Source of the DNA: Floccularia luteovirens
Taxonomy: Eukaryota > Basidiomycota > Agaricomycetes > Agaricales > Squamanitaceae
Direction of reading: 5' to 3'
NCBI GenBank assembly: GCA_009739215.1
Contig: VSJF01000004.1
Location: forward strand, 1,984,001 to 2,048,000
Length of the DNA stretch: 64,000 nt
The notes under the pieces are model-generated. The model did no database searches and was not told the DNA's origin. It saw only the letters and a list, made by a program, of their open reading frames with translations. Shown piece by piece: positions 33,995-46,661 of this stretch. A program made the position numbers and the translations under genes. Each line of letters opens with the position of its first letter. Within the stretch, counting starts at the first letter, position 1.

Positions 33995-35707
33995 TCACGG
34001 GAACTCAGCCATTGTGATGTGTTCGGTAGTTACATGTACCTCCGGGCGTTTGGTTGGGAATCTATTTGATTTGGTTTGTATGCGCGGTGTCTTGGTGTGA
34101 CGTGTGGATTTACTACCTGTTATTCCGGAGATGGTGTGAATGTAGACATCAGAATTATTGAAATCAAGCAGTCGAATCACCGCGCGACATGCTGCAATAG
34201 AACTGTTATATAATGAGTTCAGAAGATCACTGACGGTTTGCGGAATGGACACACGTTATTGTGGCTGCCGGAATCTGAGAGAATTTTAGAAAATGTTCAA
34301 TCTTGTATATAAACCAGATCATAGACTTACAGTACCAATACTAAAAAAATCAAATAATGGACATCGGCACTCATCATCAGAATAGATAATATTTACTCAC
34401 ACATTCATGGGTGCTTAGAGCCGTAAGAATCATTGATAATGTCAGCAAGAGAGGGAGACACCAAAATGTGGAGACACTTACTGCTAAGATTGAGAATATT
34501 GAGAACCTAAAACAAACTTTATTAACTCATAAGTAAAGATCAGACATCCACCTACTGCAGGGATACAATTCGTCGAAAACGAAACAAAGAAATATACAAG
34601 GCCATCTTGAAATAGGAGTTTCCAAAGATCTGTTCGCGCAGAATGGCGTGCCAGAAGAGCAACAGTTGTAAAAGCAAGAATGATGAAATCGAAACCCATC
34701 GCTGTTGTAGAAGATGCTTGGTTAAATCTTCAGCAGAAAAGCTTTCAGGACGGTACCCACTAAAAAAGAATGTTGTATTCAATAAAGAGGGATTTGTTTG
34801 TGTGACAACGCATGCTTTTGAAGAAGCTTCCCATTCAGCGGTGACGATGAACATTGTCCGGTAAAGAAGAGCCCAATGAGCGAGACAAAGGACCCCGAGA
34901 ACGACCACGACAGAACGTTTACGTTCCCATAGAGCGATTCTATGATTCAAGGGAGTCATGATATCGGTCGGCAGCAGGAAGTGGAAGACACACGTTCGTA
35001 GCATCAAGGACGTCGAAGCGGACAGTATGGTCATATTTCCTGTCCACTGTAAAAGTGTAAGTTTACTAGGTGATATAACTATATCGGTTAAACTGACAGA
35101 ATTGAACGTATACAATGCCTTCAAGAAATGGTCAAGTATTTGATTTTTCAAGAGAGTACTTTGTAGCTTACGCCGCAGTTGATCTGTCATGATAATTCCC
35201 GTTTAGAAAAGTATAACCTCCGAATTTTATGAGAGTTACCTGTGTCGTTACGCAGAACGAAATTATTCTGAATGATAACAGAAATAATGGTTGTTTTCCG
35301 TTTGACACTGTGGGTGCAATGTTGACTCACAATCCAACAAATGCAAGTAGCATGCAATATCTGCACAAGAAAAAAAAGACTATTTGCGTATAAACATTTT
35401 TAGATCCTATAATGCATATGCCACATACTCTGGGTAATGAAAACAATTCAGTAACAACAGGTATCAAGATTCGCGTAAGAGGTCATACCAATGGCCAGCG
35501 AAATTTTCGGGTTCCAGTCAACAAAGACCATTCAAAGTCCCATGTCATGAAAACTTCCCAAAAATACACGCCGAATAGAGCAAAGACCACCTTGTGGAAA
35601 ATATCTATATAAAAGGTGAATTTATGAATAGGTATGACGCAAGTCCGGCACTTTAAGAATATACCTGAGTCCTTTGCGAGTTCTTTTGGGTCATTCCAAT
35701 TTACCAT
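33995..35707 (-). CDS. Basidiomycete-type multi-pass (7TM-like) membrane protein
   Basis: Many short exons. The start at 35707 gives MVNWNDPKELAKDS. After an intron comes IFHKVVFALFGVYFWEVFMT, WDFEWSLLTGTRKFRWPL, then RYCMLLAFVGL, ISFCVTTQINCGVSYKVL, WTGNMTILSASTSLMLRT, RSVVVVLGVLCLAHWALLYR and MGFDFIILAFTTVALLARHS. The last exons are LVYFFVSFSTNCIPAV, VLNILNLS and a polar tail ending TTEHITMAEFP. The pattern 'YxWEF..T.DFEWS...G.R.FRWP' with about seven hydrophobic segments is, as I recall it, a large uncharacterised family of Agaricomycetes, often in multicopy. Whether these are receptors is unknown. Exon borders are approximate. Confidence 0.78.
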
Positions 35708-36589
35708 TGGAACAAGTGTTTGGGACCTAGGCAGGTGATAGAGACAGTAGGTGTCAAAAGATAGTGGTGGGGACTTGCAGAGTAGCTTGCTTCGACGTTA
35801 AATACAGGTGGAGGTGAAGATGCACGAGGTTAGTGTTCCTGTCCAGTAAAGTTATAGGATGGAGGTTATCAGTAGACTCCACACCTCCGGAGTACGCGAA
35901 ATAATTGGGTTTGAAAATTTGACTTCTTATTATAAGTTATGCCGTACGCGCAGAGTTGATGTTACACTTCATATGGTGTCAGAGCAGCGGAGAAATCAGC
36001 GGAGTTGTCAACAGTGTCAAAACCCAAGTTACCGAACTTCAGCGGATGTCCCACAGAGTTCACAACAGCACGCTTAGTCCGCTTTTTAGGCTGAGATGAT
36101 GATACAACCCCGTCTAAGTACCCTTTCACCCATTCTTGACTTGTGTACCAAAGAGAATACCAGAAGATTGAGAACGCGAGGATTATTTCTACAGACGCTG
36201 GAAGGTCCTGAGGACTAGGATCCGTGGATTACTCGGAGATAGATTGTTGACTTGGCTGGTAAATCAAGCGCGTAGAGCATAATGCGTACAACCATTCGGG
36301 GAGTAGAATAACGAGCGAATGATGCGGGCTACAATCGAATCATTCTTCGCTTCGGGAAGCGACGGGACGGAGTGTTCCTGTGGTAACGGACTCAGTAAGG
36401 TAAGATATTATACTTTCAGAAGTCTGTACTGCGAAATTTTTAGCAGGCATTTAAAGTTTGCTTGTTCATATGTATTCAAGCTCTTGTCTATGGACTGTTG
36501 CGGTATCGAGTCAGCTACACGTTGGGTCCAGAACTAGATGCTGTCGTTACCTAGGAGATTTTTTAATTGATCACTACAAAAATGTAGGA
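35708..36589. other. Intergenic region, no supported gene
   Basis: About 880 bp between the membrane-protein start and the 3' end of ERB1. Short frames (35859-36077, 36319-36537) show no domain. It includes the promoter of the membrane protein gene. Confidence 0.4.
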
Positions 36590-39224
36590 CTAACTACACC
36601 AGACTGCAGCTATTCCATCTGCGCCAGCACTTGCCAACCACGGCTGCCGCGGACACCATTTTACTTGTAGGACACCTAGTCCGTCCGCAACCTCATGACC
36701 ACGCAGAATTTTGAGTGGAACAATTAATGGGTCTGTCATAAGATCGCTATAGACTCTTGCATGGAAAACTTGAATAGAGCCATCATCAGATGCAGATGCG
36801 AACAATGGATAAGATGGGTGGAAGTGGAGGGAACGTATGGCTTTTGAGTGATATCTTTTAACAAAAGATCAGATCCGTGGAGCATGGAATGATCGGAGCG
36901 TGCATACCGTAAGACTTTGTACGGTTTATCACTCAGTTCCAGGTCGAACCAACAGAGTTTCCTATCATACCCACCCACGATGACATGCTCCCCTGAAGGG
37001 TGAACATCCATAGATGAGATCCATCTAATACCAGGCAGCAGGGTTTTCAACAATTTCTGCTCGGAGAGATTGTATATACGGATATATTGTTGTGTCTAAC
37101 GTGGTTAGTAGAAAATCAAAATATGCACTATCGACCTCATTCATATGACTCACAGCAACGAAGAAGTGAGGCTTGAGTGGATGAAACAGAACGAGTTGAA
37201 CCGCGCCCTTGATTTTCTTGAATGGGGATTGGGAATGTCGACGAGTTATTTGATGAATCCAGACGCCGCTTTTCGGACCGTTAGCTATTAGACGCCATTT
37301 AATATAATTATGGGAGGTAGACTTCTTAATTACTTACAAACGCTTGCAAGATAATCACCACGCCGATGCCACGTAAGTTGTATAGGTACGCCAGACGATG
37401 GCGGCAAATGAACAGTGAGTAGGGGTGTGTCATCTGTCCATTTTTCTGTAGGCGGTGTTACCCACTTGACTGGTGAAGGAACTGCGGGAGGAGGGGGTAA
37501 TTGAGCTGGCGCTAAGAATGTTTGAGTTATGGAAAGAACAGAAGCTGGGATATTTGGAGGAATTAGGAAATGAATAGCGTCCTCACTGGTACGACATTAG
37601 CTTCCCGTGAATTGTCAGAGCATCGGTGACACTTACATTGCCACAGCAAACAAATTAATATCTGTTCTAGGACACCAATCCAATGCGCCTATCTTGCCGT
37701 CAAATTTCCACCTTTTGATCTCACGGCCGACATTAACCTCCCACAAGCTTACGATACCAGTCTCATCGCCGCTAACGACCCAATAGCCATCAGGACTTAT
37801 ACTAATACATCTTGTACGGACATTCTGGTGGCTGAATTGTAAACTTTTATAGTTGGGATAAGGTTTGAGACTGCTTGGGCTCGGTAGTTTGGGTATGAGT
37901 GAGCTTGGATCTATATTCAATTTCACCCTTTGAATGCGTGGAGCCAAGTAGAGATCAAGTTGCCGGTTAAAACGTTCCTTCATAAATTCATTGTACGCAG
38001 GCACAAGCCGTAGTGAGGGATATTTTTGGGGGAGAAAGTTTCGTTCGCGGTCCTCTGGGTCGAGTTCTTGCCATGTTTTCCGCTCTTCTTCTGTTGGGAG
38101 GTATTCTTCAGGTGGATTGTATGATTCAGCATTAGTGGGCAGGGGAGGTTTGGGAGCTGGTAAAGGCGGTGGATGCGAAGTTGGGGGTTCAGACCAGATG
38201 GCATATGACTCGAATTTTGATTTGGCTTTTGGTTTTGAAGGAACAATACGACCTTGGCGAATAGCGCGGACAATTTTCATAACCTAGTAGGAAAAATGAG
38301 TTCCTTGTCTAAATAGACGAGAATGTTAGCATACCTTTTGTTTTTCCCATTTACTTGGGACCCATCTGCGTTTGGGTTCCGGAGCTGCAGACAACGGCAT
38401 GATTTCTTCTTTGCCTTCACCCGTAAACCACTCTGTCATTGGCTCATACGGATCGTAGCTAGCGTCTGGTACTTCATTAGCATACAACCTACGTATGATA
38501 TCGAGCTCCTCTGTTGTCAGCGGTTTGTCTGTCTGAGCAGTTTTGTCAAACGCAGAAGACCTAAAGATCACATTGAGATGATAAGAGAAAATCCGAGACA
38601 ATTTTAGCGAGAGGTGTCTGACCATGCTGTAGGGTCATCCACTGTTGCCAGAAACTTATCTAGTTCATCTCCCCGTGCAGGACGTAGGACCTTCTTTTCC
38701 ATCAATGTTGTAGCCTATGTGTGGAAGATCGTCATACCAGTGCATGGGAATATTACCAACACGGTTGGGTGCCTTGCTAATCGTAAGTAATAGCAAATAA
38801 AAGAAACTACGGTGAACTTACATCTTCTGTGGACGAGTCAGAGTCATAATCTGCTTCAATTTCGGGGTATACACATTTGGGCTGCCCAGTGATATCTGAT
38901 ACCACAATTTTGGCTTTTGGGAAGATATGAATTTCATGAGTCTTCTGATGTCGCGTCTTCTTCACCTCCACCCTCCTCCTCTTCCTCCTCCTTCCTCCTC
39001 CTCGCCTTCATCTTCCCCCTCTTCTACATCATCAGCTATCACCGCCAACATCGATTTCCGGAAAATCATCGACCCTGACCATCATCCGAGCTGTTGTCTA
39101 CTTGGTTTTCTTCATCACTCAACATTTCAAAGGTTCCAAAACCTTCTCGCATTGAAAACTCTTCATCATCATCTACAGGCTGCTTTCGCTTACTGGCGGG
39201 CCTTTTGACACTATTAAGGGCCAT
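36590..39224 (-). CDS. ERB1: Ribosome biogenesis protein ERB1/BOP1
   Basis: The first exon (39224 and down) is acidic: [20 protein letters not shown]. The BOP1NT domain follows: [53 protein letters not shown], then [18 protein letters not shown] and [20 protein letters not shown]. The second half is a WD40 propeller ([96 protein letters not shown]). ERB1 forms the PeBoW complex with NOP7/PES1 and YTM1/WDR12 and is needed for 60S subunit and rRNA maturation in the nucleolus. It is divergent from ARP4 across 217 bp. An in-frame ATG further upstream (39257) is an alternative start. Confidence 0.94.
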
Positions 39225-39441
39225 TACAGAACGCCAGAGAAGGGGAGTGGGTTTCAAAAGGATAATCTATGGTCTGGTAAGTTATCACTTTTCAAAAAAA
39301 TTTGCACGTGATCATGTGCTCAAAAGCCGATGGCGTCTGTTCCAAACAACCATACTCAAAGATTTCGGGAGTGGTTGATCTGAACATTATTCTTCGCGTC
39401 TTCCGTTAATATCAGAATCTCGATTTTTGATCAAGGCAGAC

Positions 39442-41247
39442 ATGGTTAATTATGGGGGAGGTATGACCTTAACTTTTTTATCAGTGTTGAATTCAAGTTC
39501 AAGGCGTAAATACCCTTAAACAGATGAAGTAGCAGCGCTTGTAATTGATATTGGATCTTCCTCATTGCGCGCTGGGTATGCTGGAGATGATACACCGAAA
39601 GCCATTATTCCAAGTCATTATGGCTACACACCTATGAGCACTAATGGGGATGTCAATATGTCAGATCCAACTACAGAAAATGATCCTGCAGGCATTACAA
39701 AGGGCACTGTTTTGCACATTGGTCAATCGGGTCCTTCGATTTGGAGAAGTGGTATGGAAGTTGGCAATCCGTTGTCTGATGGCCTCAGTATGCCTCTACT
39801 GGATATGAATTCTCTTTTACTGATATATTTTCAGTTAGCGACTTCAATCCTATCCGACCCTTAATCGAACACGCTCTCAGTTATGTTATGCGTTGTACGC
39901 CCTCAGAACACCCTGTGCTTGTCACTGAACCAACGTGGAATACACCTGCGAATAGAGAACGAATGGCTGAGATCATGTTTGAGGAGTTCCAAGTACCGGC
40001 TTTTTATATAGCGAATACGGGTGTACTGAATGCGTGAGTTTATTGTTTGGTTCTTTGGTTGACCAACATGGATTGTGTATATATGCGCTGCAGATTTGCT
40101 GCGGGTAAAGGCTCTGCACTAGTTATTGATGTTGGTCAAACGATGGCTAGTGTAACACCAGTTGTGGATGGTTTCGTTTTGCGTAAAGGTATTTTTTTTC
40201 TCGATTGATTCGCTTTTTGCTATGTGACAACTCACTTTCTTCATGTAGGACTTGCGTATTCAGCGTTGCCCAAACTTGTCCAAGCGCATGCGCGTCATAT
40301 TTTGGCGTCCCCCACTCAAAATCGACGAGGCATCGATCTGTCGCCTCATCAGTTGATAACAAATAAAGTGGTCTGTCTTCAGCTCCTACCGGTACTTATC
40401 AGTTTTATCACAACTTTACAAAGCCTGTTGATCTCGGTGCTCCACCTCAATTTACCCTGAGAGAAGATAGAATTGCGGGCACGACGGCTAGTTGGCGAAC
40501 TTGGGCTGAATCAAGGGAAGTAGATGAGTGGACTCAGAGTGTTGCTGCAGTCTTGGATCAAGGATGGAACGACCAGTAAGGAGTTTGATTTGCATCCTTT
40601 TTTATATTTACTAAACTGCTTCGTCAGAGCTGCGGCTGCGCGCCCCGCCAAGCCCTATGAGTTCCCAACAGGGTATAGCACATATTTTGGGCCTGAAAGA
40701 TTCACTGTTGGCGAGCAATTCTTTTATCACTCACAACAGCTTATTGTATGTTTCTATTGGCCCTGACATGATGATATGGATGAAATGACATATTGTCTTT
40801 AGGCATCTAATCCTAATCTACCTAAAAATATCCCTGCACTGATTACTGAGTCCCTTCGTGCTTGTGATCCTGAGCTTAGGCAGGTGCTAATGGGTAACGT
40901 TGTCTTGAGTGGAGGAGGCAGTTTGTTCCCTGGCTTTGCTGACCGTTTGAGTTCGGAGCTAATGAGATCCTTCCCCCATGTATGTCCCCCATCCCTTTTG
41001 AAAAGAATTGGAGCAGATCACATATTTATTGTAGACCAAAATTCATGCTCCGGGTAACCCCATAGAGCGCAGATATGGGGGGTGGTTAGGTGGAAGTATT
41101 CTTGCGAGTTTGGGAACATTCCACCAGTTGTGGATTAGCAAGGAAGAATGGCAGGTGAGCAGGCAGCGTCTTTACGGCTACTCATCCGGTACTAATAGGC
41201 ATGGTTAGGAACACGGCAAGGCAATTGTTGGGCAGAGATGTAAATAA
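39442..41247 (+). CDS. ARP4: Actin-related protein ARP4 (BAF53-like)
   Basis: Exon 1 is short (MVNYGG), then [134 protein letters not shown]. The C-terminal part has [52 protein letters not shown] and ends [12 protein letters not shown]. The MVNYGGDEV start and the inserts fit Arp4 rather than actin or other Arps. Arp4 is a shared subunit of NuA4, INO80 and SWR1 chromatin complexes. About nine exons. Confidence 0.93.
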
Positions 41248-41863
41248 ACTTGTTACTTGAACCTACGTATGATGATAAACTTCGGTGGCTTTTTATTCAT
41301 ATTAAGTACTCAAAATGGTAATTGTTTACAAAAACACGATTTAGGGAAGATTGCACCAGAGGATTGAATTGCTCGGGAACTCCGGGGAAGGAATTTTAGT
41401 TGCGGAGCTCCATATGCTGAGATGGACCCCCAAGGTTGAAGTCCGATGATATGGGAGCTTGAACCGAGGAAAAGTAAGTGGGTCGGAGAACCCACATATA
41501 AAATAACACATCAATCGCTGTACAATCATTACTGCAGAACATTGGGAAGAAAACATTGAAAAGAGTGTATAGTGAAAATTTGACGTTCGTTCTTGAAAGG
41601 GGAACCAGATCCAAATATTCGAACAGGCATCGGATGGAGTTCAACTACAAATGGACACTTGGGGTAATAATCAAATACGTTTGAGGAGGGTTTGAGGGTA
41701 GTTTGCATATCATAGGGAAGGGAAAAATATGATACACAGTTCTTGGAAAAAGAAATCGTCCGACCAGCCTTTAATGCGCAACCTAATCTGTTTATAGTTT
41801 CAAAAAAAAAAAAGGCAGGGTTCGTACCCAAGCTATTTCTTTTTCTTCGCTTTCTTGGTAATA
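41248..41863. other. Convergent 3' region
   Basis: About 615 bp between the stops of ARP4 and the Q/H-rich gene. It contains a run of A near 41802-41812. Overlapping minus-strand frames (41310-41644) show no domain. Confidence 0.4.
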
Positions 41864-43414
41864 TCAATAAGCTTCAACGTACTCTCTTCTCTCGCGAGCA
41901 CCCATCAACATTCCCAAGCCTCCAATCGCCTTTCTCCTGATACGTGTAGCAAAATTCTTCGGACCAAGTTCATCCGCACCCGATGGCGGCCCACGGGGCT
42001 GCCTGGTCGGTTGGCTAACCATCCTGTGGTTAACAATGGATATGGTGTGTTGTTGATGTTGGGTTCCCTCGGAAGGGCTTGCGGACAAAGGCCGCCCGAT
42101 CCCGAGTCCTTCATACAGTTTCTTGGAGGCCTCTTCGCGCGGCGAAAGAGGAATATCGTTAGAAGAGGTAGAAGACCGGGGAGTGGTAGGAGAAGAAATG
42201 GAAACTGCAGAAGGAGTGGAAGAGGCGGAAGAGTCGCCATCGGTCTCTTCATCGGCATAAGCAACTGCAACTACAGGTAACTGCTCGGATGAGGTGACAC
42301 TAAACCTTAAAGGCTGGGGACGGGCCTTGAAGCCACTATTGGATGTAGGGGTATGACCAAGAGAAGGTGCCATGGGTTGACACTCAGAGGGTGGAGACAC
42401 CTTCACGGTGGGAGAAGAAACTGCTCGGTTATTCCCGCTGAGGACAGAATTGTTTTTTCCTCCACGCCTCCAGGATGAAACTGAATCAGATTTGGAGGGA
42501 GTGACATAACTGTTTATGTTGTTGGAGATTGGGCTACCAAGAGAAGTGCCACCGCTTATGACAGTGGTAGAGCTAGGACTGGTTATTTCACTAGCATCTT
42601 GAGTGCCGTTTGTGGGAATAGTCAAGCTGGTAGTGCGACTTCCAAATTTACCGCCCAAAGCAGCGGTCATAGGGACGTTGTCATCCGATAAGGCTCCAGT
42701 GAGAGCATGTGACTGTACTTGTTCTGGTTGGTTGGCTCTGCGCAATTGTGCGCTAAGGGTAGCTGCCCGCAGGTCGAATGAATTGGTCAAAGGACCGGCG
42801 CTAGCAGGTGGGTTGAAAGCGCCGTTATTACGCCTGATCTGACTCTGAGCCAAAGCCTGTTGCTGTTGCTGATGATGCTGATGTTGATGTTGTTGCTGTT
42901 GCTGTTGCTGTTGAAGATGAGCCTGGGCAAGTGCTTGGTACTGTTGAGTTTGGATGGCCTGTCATAGATGATTGGCTAGAGTTAATGTAGTGAGCACTGA
43001 TTAATTTACCTTGATCTTCATCATCTCGAGTTGCAGCATTTGCATTTGCATTGTTTGAGCTTGATATTGTTGTGACTGAGTCATCAATTGTGGAGCGAAC
43101 CCTGGGTTGAATGGGGCACTGTTGGGATTCATGCCCCGCTGCTGGGAAGAGAAACGATTGTTGGGACCGTCGACGGCAGCTGTCATTGGCACACCTCTGG
43201 TGGCAAACATGTTGTGGGAAGGGATTTCTGGGAGTTGATCTTCCTCCTCTTCATCTGGAAAGATCCTGCTGTGTTGTTGTGAGACGAAGCGAGGGATTGC
43301 GAAGGAAGAACCAGGAGCAGCTGTCTGTGGGATACTGGCTGATGTGGAACGGACACCGCCAGTACGAAGACCAGCGAGAAGGGAAGCGCGGTGGTTTGGA
43401 GGAGCGGTGGACAT
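41864..43414 (-). CDS. Low-complexity Q/H-rich hypothetical protein
   Basis: Two exons separated by one 50-bp intron near 42962-43011 (AAG/GTAAATTAATC...ATGACAG/GCC). The N-terminus (NHRASLLAGLRTGGVRS) is followed by an acidic patch (FPDEEEEDQLPEIPS), then a methionine/glutamine helix (QAQTMQMQMLQLEMMKIK) running into a Q/H tract encoded at 42856-42915. The remainder is S/P/N-rich, ending in ATRIRRKAIGGLGMLMGARE, a basic conserved-looking tail. About 500 residues, probably mostly disordered and perhaps a coiled-coil-forming or condensate-forming regulator. No known domain recognised. The polyQ/H tract is a trinucleotide-repeat site likely to vary in length. Confidence 0.8.
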
Positions 43415-43761
43415 TTTTGAGAAGAAGAAGGATAGATTAGGATGATAAAAGGATTAGAAGAGATACAACTTGAGGCGAAGAAGAGGAAAAAATGAGAAAG
43501 AAAGGGGAAAAGACGAGGATGAAAGTACTGACTGTTGTGACTCGTGCGCTTTAAAAAAGAAAGAAAGAAAAAGGAAAATTCTTTTTATTTATTGATATAG
43601 ATAAAAAAGATTTGGTATGGCCACACAGAACACAAAACCTCGAAGATGAAAGGAACGCAACAGAGTCAGAACGGAATGAGAGACAATCCCTACAAATGTC
43701 ACTGCATGTCACACTATATATGTCACCACCCTATTGTTCAATTATTATCTAATAATATACT
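43415..43761. other. Spacer with purine-rich leader of the Q/H-rich gene
   Basis: About 350 bp, strongly purine-rich on the plus strand at 43420-43620 (AAGAAGAAGG, AAAGAAAGAAAGAAAAAGG), that is C/T-rich on the coding strand of the Q/H-rich gene, as in fungal leaders and core promoters. The TRS20 3' end is at the right. Confidence 0.45.
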
Positions 43762-44457
43762 TCATAAATACTTCTTCGCACTCGCTCGTACTCGCGTATC
43801 AAATGTGCTACTCCGTATCTGCGTATGTGCTGTGTGGAACGGATTTACCATAGTCTGTTGCATCCTTGTCAGCCCTTGTCTGTTTCATCTCTCTGCCCTT
43901 ACCACCTACCTTTACATATAGCTCCCATACCTCCCCTAGAAACAGCCTTATCCCATCATCATTCTTCCCCTCGTGTAGCAACACAAATTTCATATCTAGT
44001 ATATACCGTCTAGTTAGTTCATCCCATTTATATTCAAGTCATCGCCTCTTACTTCCTGCCGTGACAAACGCTGATACTGTCCATTCGTTAAATTTGTCTA
44101 CCGATTTCAAATACCTGTATTTCTATCAGGCGTTTGTCCCTGCAAGTACGTATCACGTACATCGTATTTTCCTTACTCATTATATCCTCTATCACATCAA
44201 GGCTCGCATTCGCAATCATTTGGATCACATGTCGATCCTGTCCACCTCCCATTCTCACAAGTCCCCCCAGACGTGTGTTGTGGTGCACTGGACGCGCCAG
44301 AGAGAGCTGTGAGCGTTCCTGCAAAAGCTGAGGTCGACCATGTCGGGAGATTAGATGCCAGAGGCGATGATGAGGTCTGCACTGGTTTGGTCGAGTGATG
44401 GGTGAGGCTGTACAACGGAGTATCTGACGGTGAAATCAAGAATAGATGGTGAGACAT
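43762..44457 (-). CDS. TRAPP subunit TRS20/sedlin (TRAPPC2)
   Basis: Five small exons. Exon 1 (44289-44457) reads MSHHLFLISPSDTPLYSLTH and a serine-rich insertion. A 43-bp intron is followed by GQDRHVIQMIANASLDVIED-IMSKENTMY (44161-44245). A 46-bp intron leads to LKSVDKFNEWTVSAFVTAG, then NMKFVLLHEGKNDDGIRLFL-GEVWELYVK, and finally TMVNPFHTAHTQIRSSTFDT-RVRASAKKYL ending at TCA 43762-43764. Each block aligns with the longin-like sedlin fold. TRS20 is a core adaptor of the TRAPP Rab-GEF complexes in ER-Golgi traffic and autophagy. The fragmented exons make it easy to miss. It is divergent from the rhomboid gene, 141 bp apart. Confidence 0.9.
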
Positions 44458-44598
44458 CAGATGATGGTGTTTCGCCTGAAACTTATGGGGGTGTTTGAAT
44501 CAACCAGCGTAACTTAGTATATCTAGGTACTTATCCAATTCCTTCAAGACCGTCCAACCAAAAAGCACCAGATACTCTTAGCATAACATGTACAAATA

Positions 44599-45786
44599 AT
44601 GCTCTACGTCCGTCCATTATCGACGGCAAGCTTTTTTACTACTACTAGGCCCAATGCTTTCAGAATCTCATATCCATCGTCATCGTTCTTGCATATAAAG
44701 TCTATTGATTGCATAAGATTCAGCAGCAGGAGTGTTTGTTCTATACTTCCGAGTCGCCCGACCATTTTGTCAGGCAAACAATCCAGTCCGAGTTCTATAC
44801 TGTCACGTCCTTTCACGAGCTCTGGAAAGTCACTATTGCGATACAGACCCGCCTCCCCGCCTCCCCGGAAGGCATTTCTAGCATTTCTAGAAAGTATTCC
44901 TCAAGATTATGTATTTAAGGGAATATTGGGGGCAAATGCCATTATATTCATTATGTGGTATATGTCTAATGAACAACGGGTGCGTATATGTATATCACAT
45001 TGCCCTTGCCTTGGTATGAACACCCTTTACAGAAAACAAACGGTGACCCATCAGCTCTAATATGGATGCATCAAAATTTCACCAATAGCTGGCAAAATCT
45101 TTCCTCTGGTAGGATGTAAGTTTCCTCTGACCGTGTTTTGATTTTCCCCAAGTCTCATTTGATATCTCTCAGATGGACACCAATTACCAGTTGCTTCTCA
45201 CATACAGACTTTTCTCATATCCTTGTCAATGGGTTTTCATTCTTCTTCTTGGCCCAACCAGTCCTCCAAATGCTAGGTAGTCGCCACTTTCTGCTACTGT
45301 ACCTGGGAGGTATGAATTAAACTTATTAGGATGCAATACACTCATGTGGACTTGACCGTAGGTGGACTGATTGGCTGTGTCACAAGTATGTCATGGGAAA
45401 ATGGTGTGAATGGCAGAGATCGGCCTGCGCTTGGTGCCAGTGGTGAGTTTATGATTACATACCCCTGCCCGAATATCTATCTATCAACTAGCTTAGGGGC
45501 AATATATTCTATTGCATCACTTCTAGCTTGTGCAGCACCTACAATGAAATTTTATATCTATGGTATACTTCCTGTCCCTGCTTGGTTGGCTGTCTCGGGT
45601 ATTTTCGCGTACGATATGTATTCAACATTAAATAAAAAGGTATCTCCCTGAACATTCTTTTTATTGTAGTCCCATGGCTGACGAAACGCGGTGCTATAGC
45701 AAGGAACTACTGATACGGTAGGTCACATCGGTGGTTTACTTGCAGGAGTAGGGTATTTTATTGCCCGTCGCTCTCGATTTATATAA
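44599..45786 (+). CDS. Mitochondrial rhomboid protease (PCP1/PARL-like)
   Basis: The long S/R-rich N-terminus (SSRSVCSILPSRPTIL...RPFTSSGKSLLRYRP) looks like a mitochondrial presequence. Membrane segments follow: GILGANAIIFIMWYMSNEQR, then TNGDPSALIWMHQNFTNSWQ, then WTPITSCFSHTDFSHILVNG with the L1 loop. LGASGAIYSIASLLACAAP carries the catalytic serine in GxSG, and DTVGHIGGLLAGVGYFIARR carries the catalytic histidine. About six exons. The yeast and human relatives cleave intermembrane-space proteins such as Mgm1/OPA1 and PINK1. Substrates here are inferred. Confidence 0.92.
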
Positions 45787-46661
45787 CCACCCTTTTATTG
45801 GTTTATAGTTTTTTATAGAAATCCCCAACTTAGGTAGATACTTCAAATATAATTACATTTTGAGCAAAGCATTCACAAATATTGGAAATCAGGATAGGTG
45901 ATATGTGTATGACATTATTAGCATTGTTCATGTAGGTTGCGCGCGCCACTTGGAAGCTGCACACCATTTGCAACAACTGAGTCATAATCCGAATCCTGAG
46001 ACCAAAATGTCATTTGGCAAGTATTTGATATACTCTCCGTTTCATTATTATTTCTGGGCTGTGAATAGTATCCCAAAATCTGGGCCAAAAGCAAACGGTG
46101 AGTCATTTTCTTATGAAGCTACTAGAAGTAATAAGTAGAAACTTACCTGCAGTCCCGGAAACTAAATGATCAATTTAATCAATTTACTAGAAGCAAAGTC
46201 GAGACTGTATGACTTTTGGGAAGACGTGGTTGTCTCAGCAGAACTAGTAGAGAAGCATGATAGATGAAACCTACAGCTGGGTATGTTAGGGAAAATCCTA
46301 TCCACAAGCTTTCAAATCATCGAGCTTCGCAATCCCCTGTGGTCCACTTTGACTGAAATTCTCTTTTTCAATCCACCGAAGAATTGAGAATTATTTTGTG
46401 GAATTAATTGTGATTGGTATTGTATAGGACCTAATTAAACGCAGAGAATAACGTATAGTTTGGAATTAGCAAAAGTGTACTGAAGAGTTTCGGCACGTAG
46501 ACATATTTTATCTCACCTTTTAAATTAAGGACCAGAACTTGTATCTAAGGTAAGATGAACGGAATCACTAATTCCTACGTTGGATGACTTAAAAGCGATT
46601 ATGTAATGTATACTTTCCTAGGAAGGCAAGTTTGGAATCATTTACACAACAAAACGTTTAA
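45787..46661. other. Intergenic region, no assigned gene
   Basis: About 875 bp upstream of MDM10. Opposed short frames occupy 45905-46138 (plus) and 45918-46106 (minus). On the minus strand GACTGCAG/GTAAGTTTC near 46155 is a good donor with a CAG acceptor near 46055, so a small spliced minus-strand gene is possible, but no protein family could be read. Confidence 0.35.

Noticed and set aside
44246..44288. Frameshift in TRS20
   Set aside because: A 43-bp intron (GTGCAC...GGGAG) restores the frame and the sedlin sequence, so no frame error is needed.
45905..46138. Small plus-strand protein MSFGKYLIYSPFHYYFWAVN
   Set aside because: At first it resembled a small respiratory-complex subunit, but the match is not supported and an opposed frame with splice sites is equally possible.
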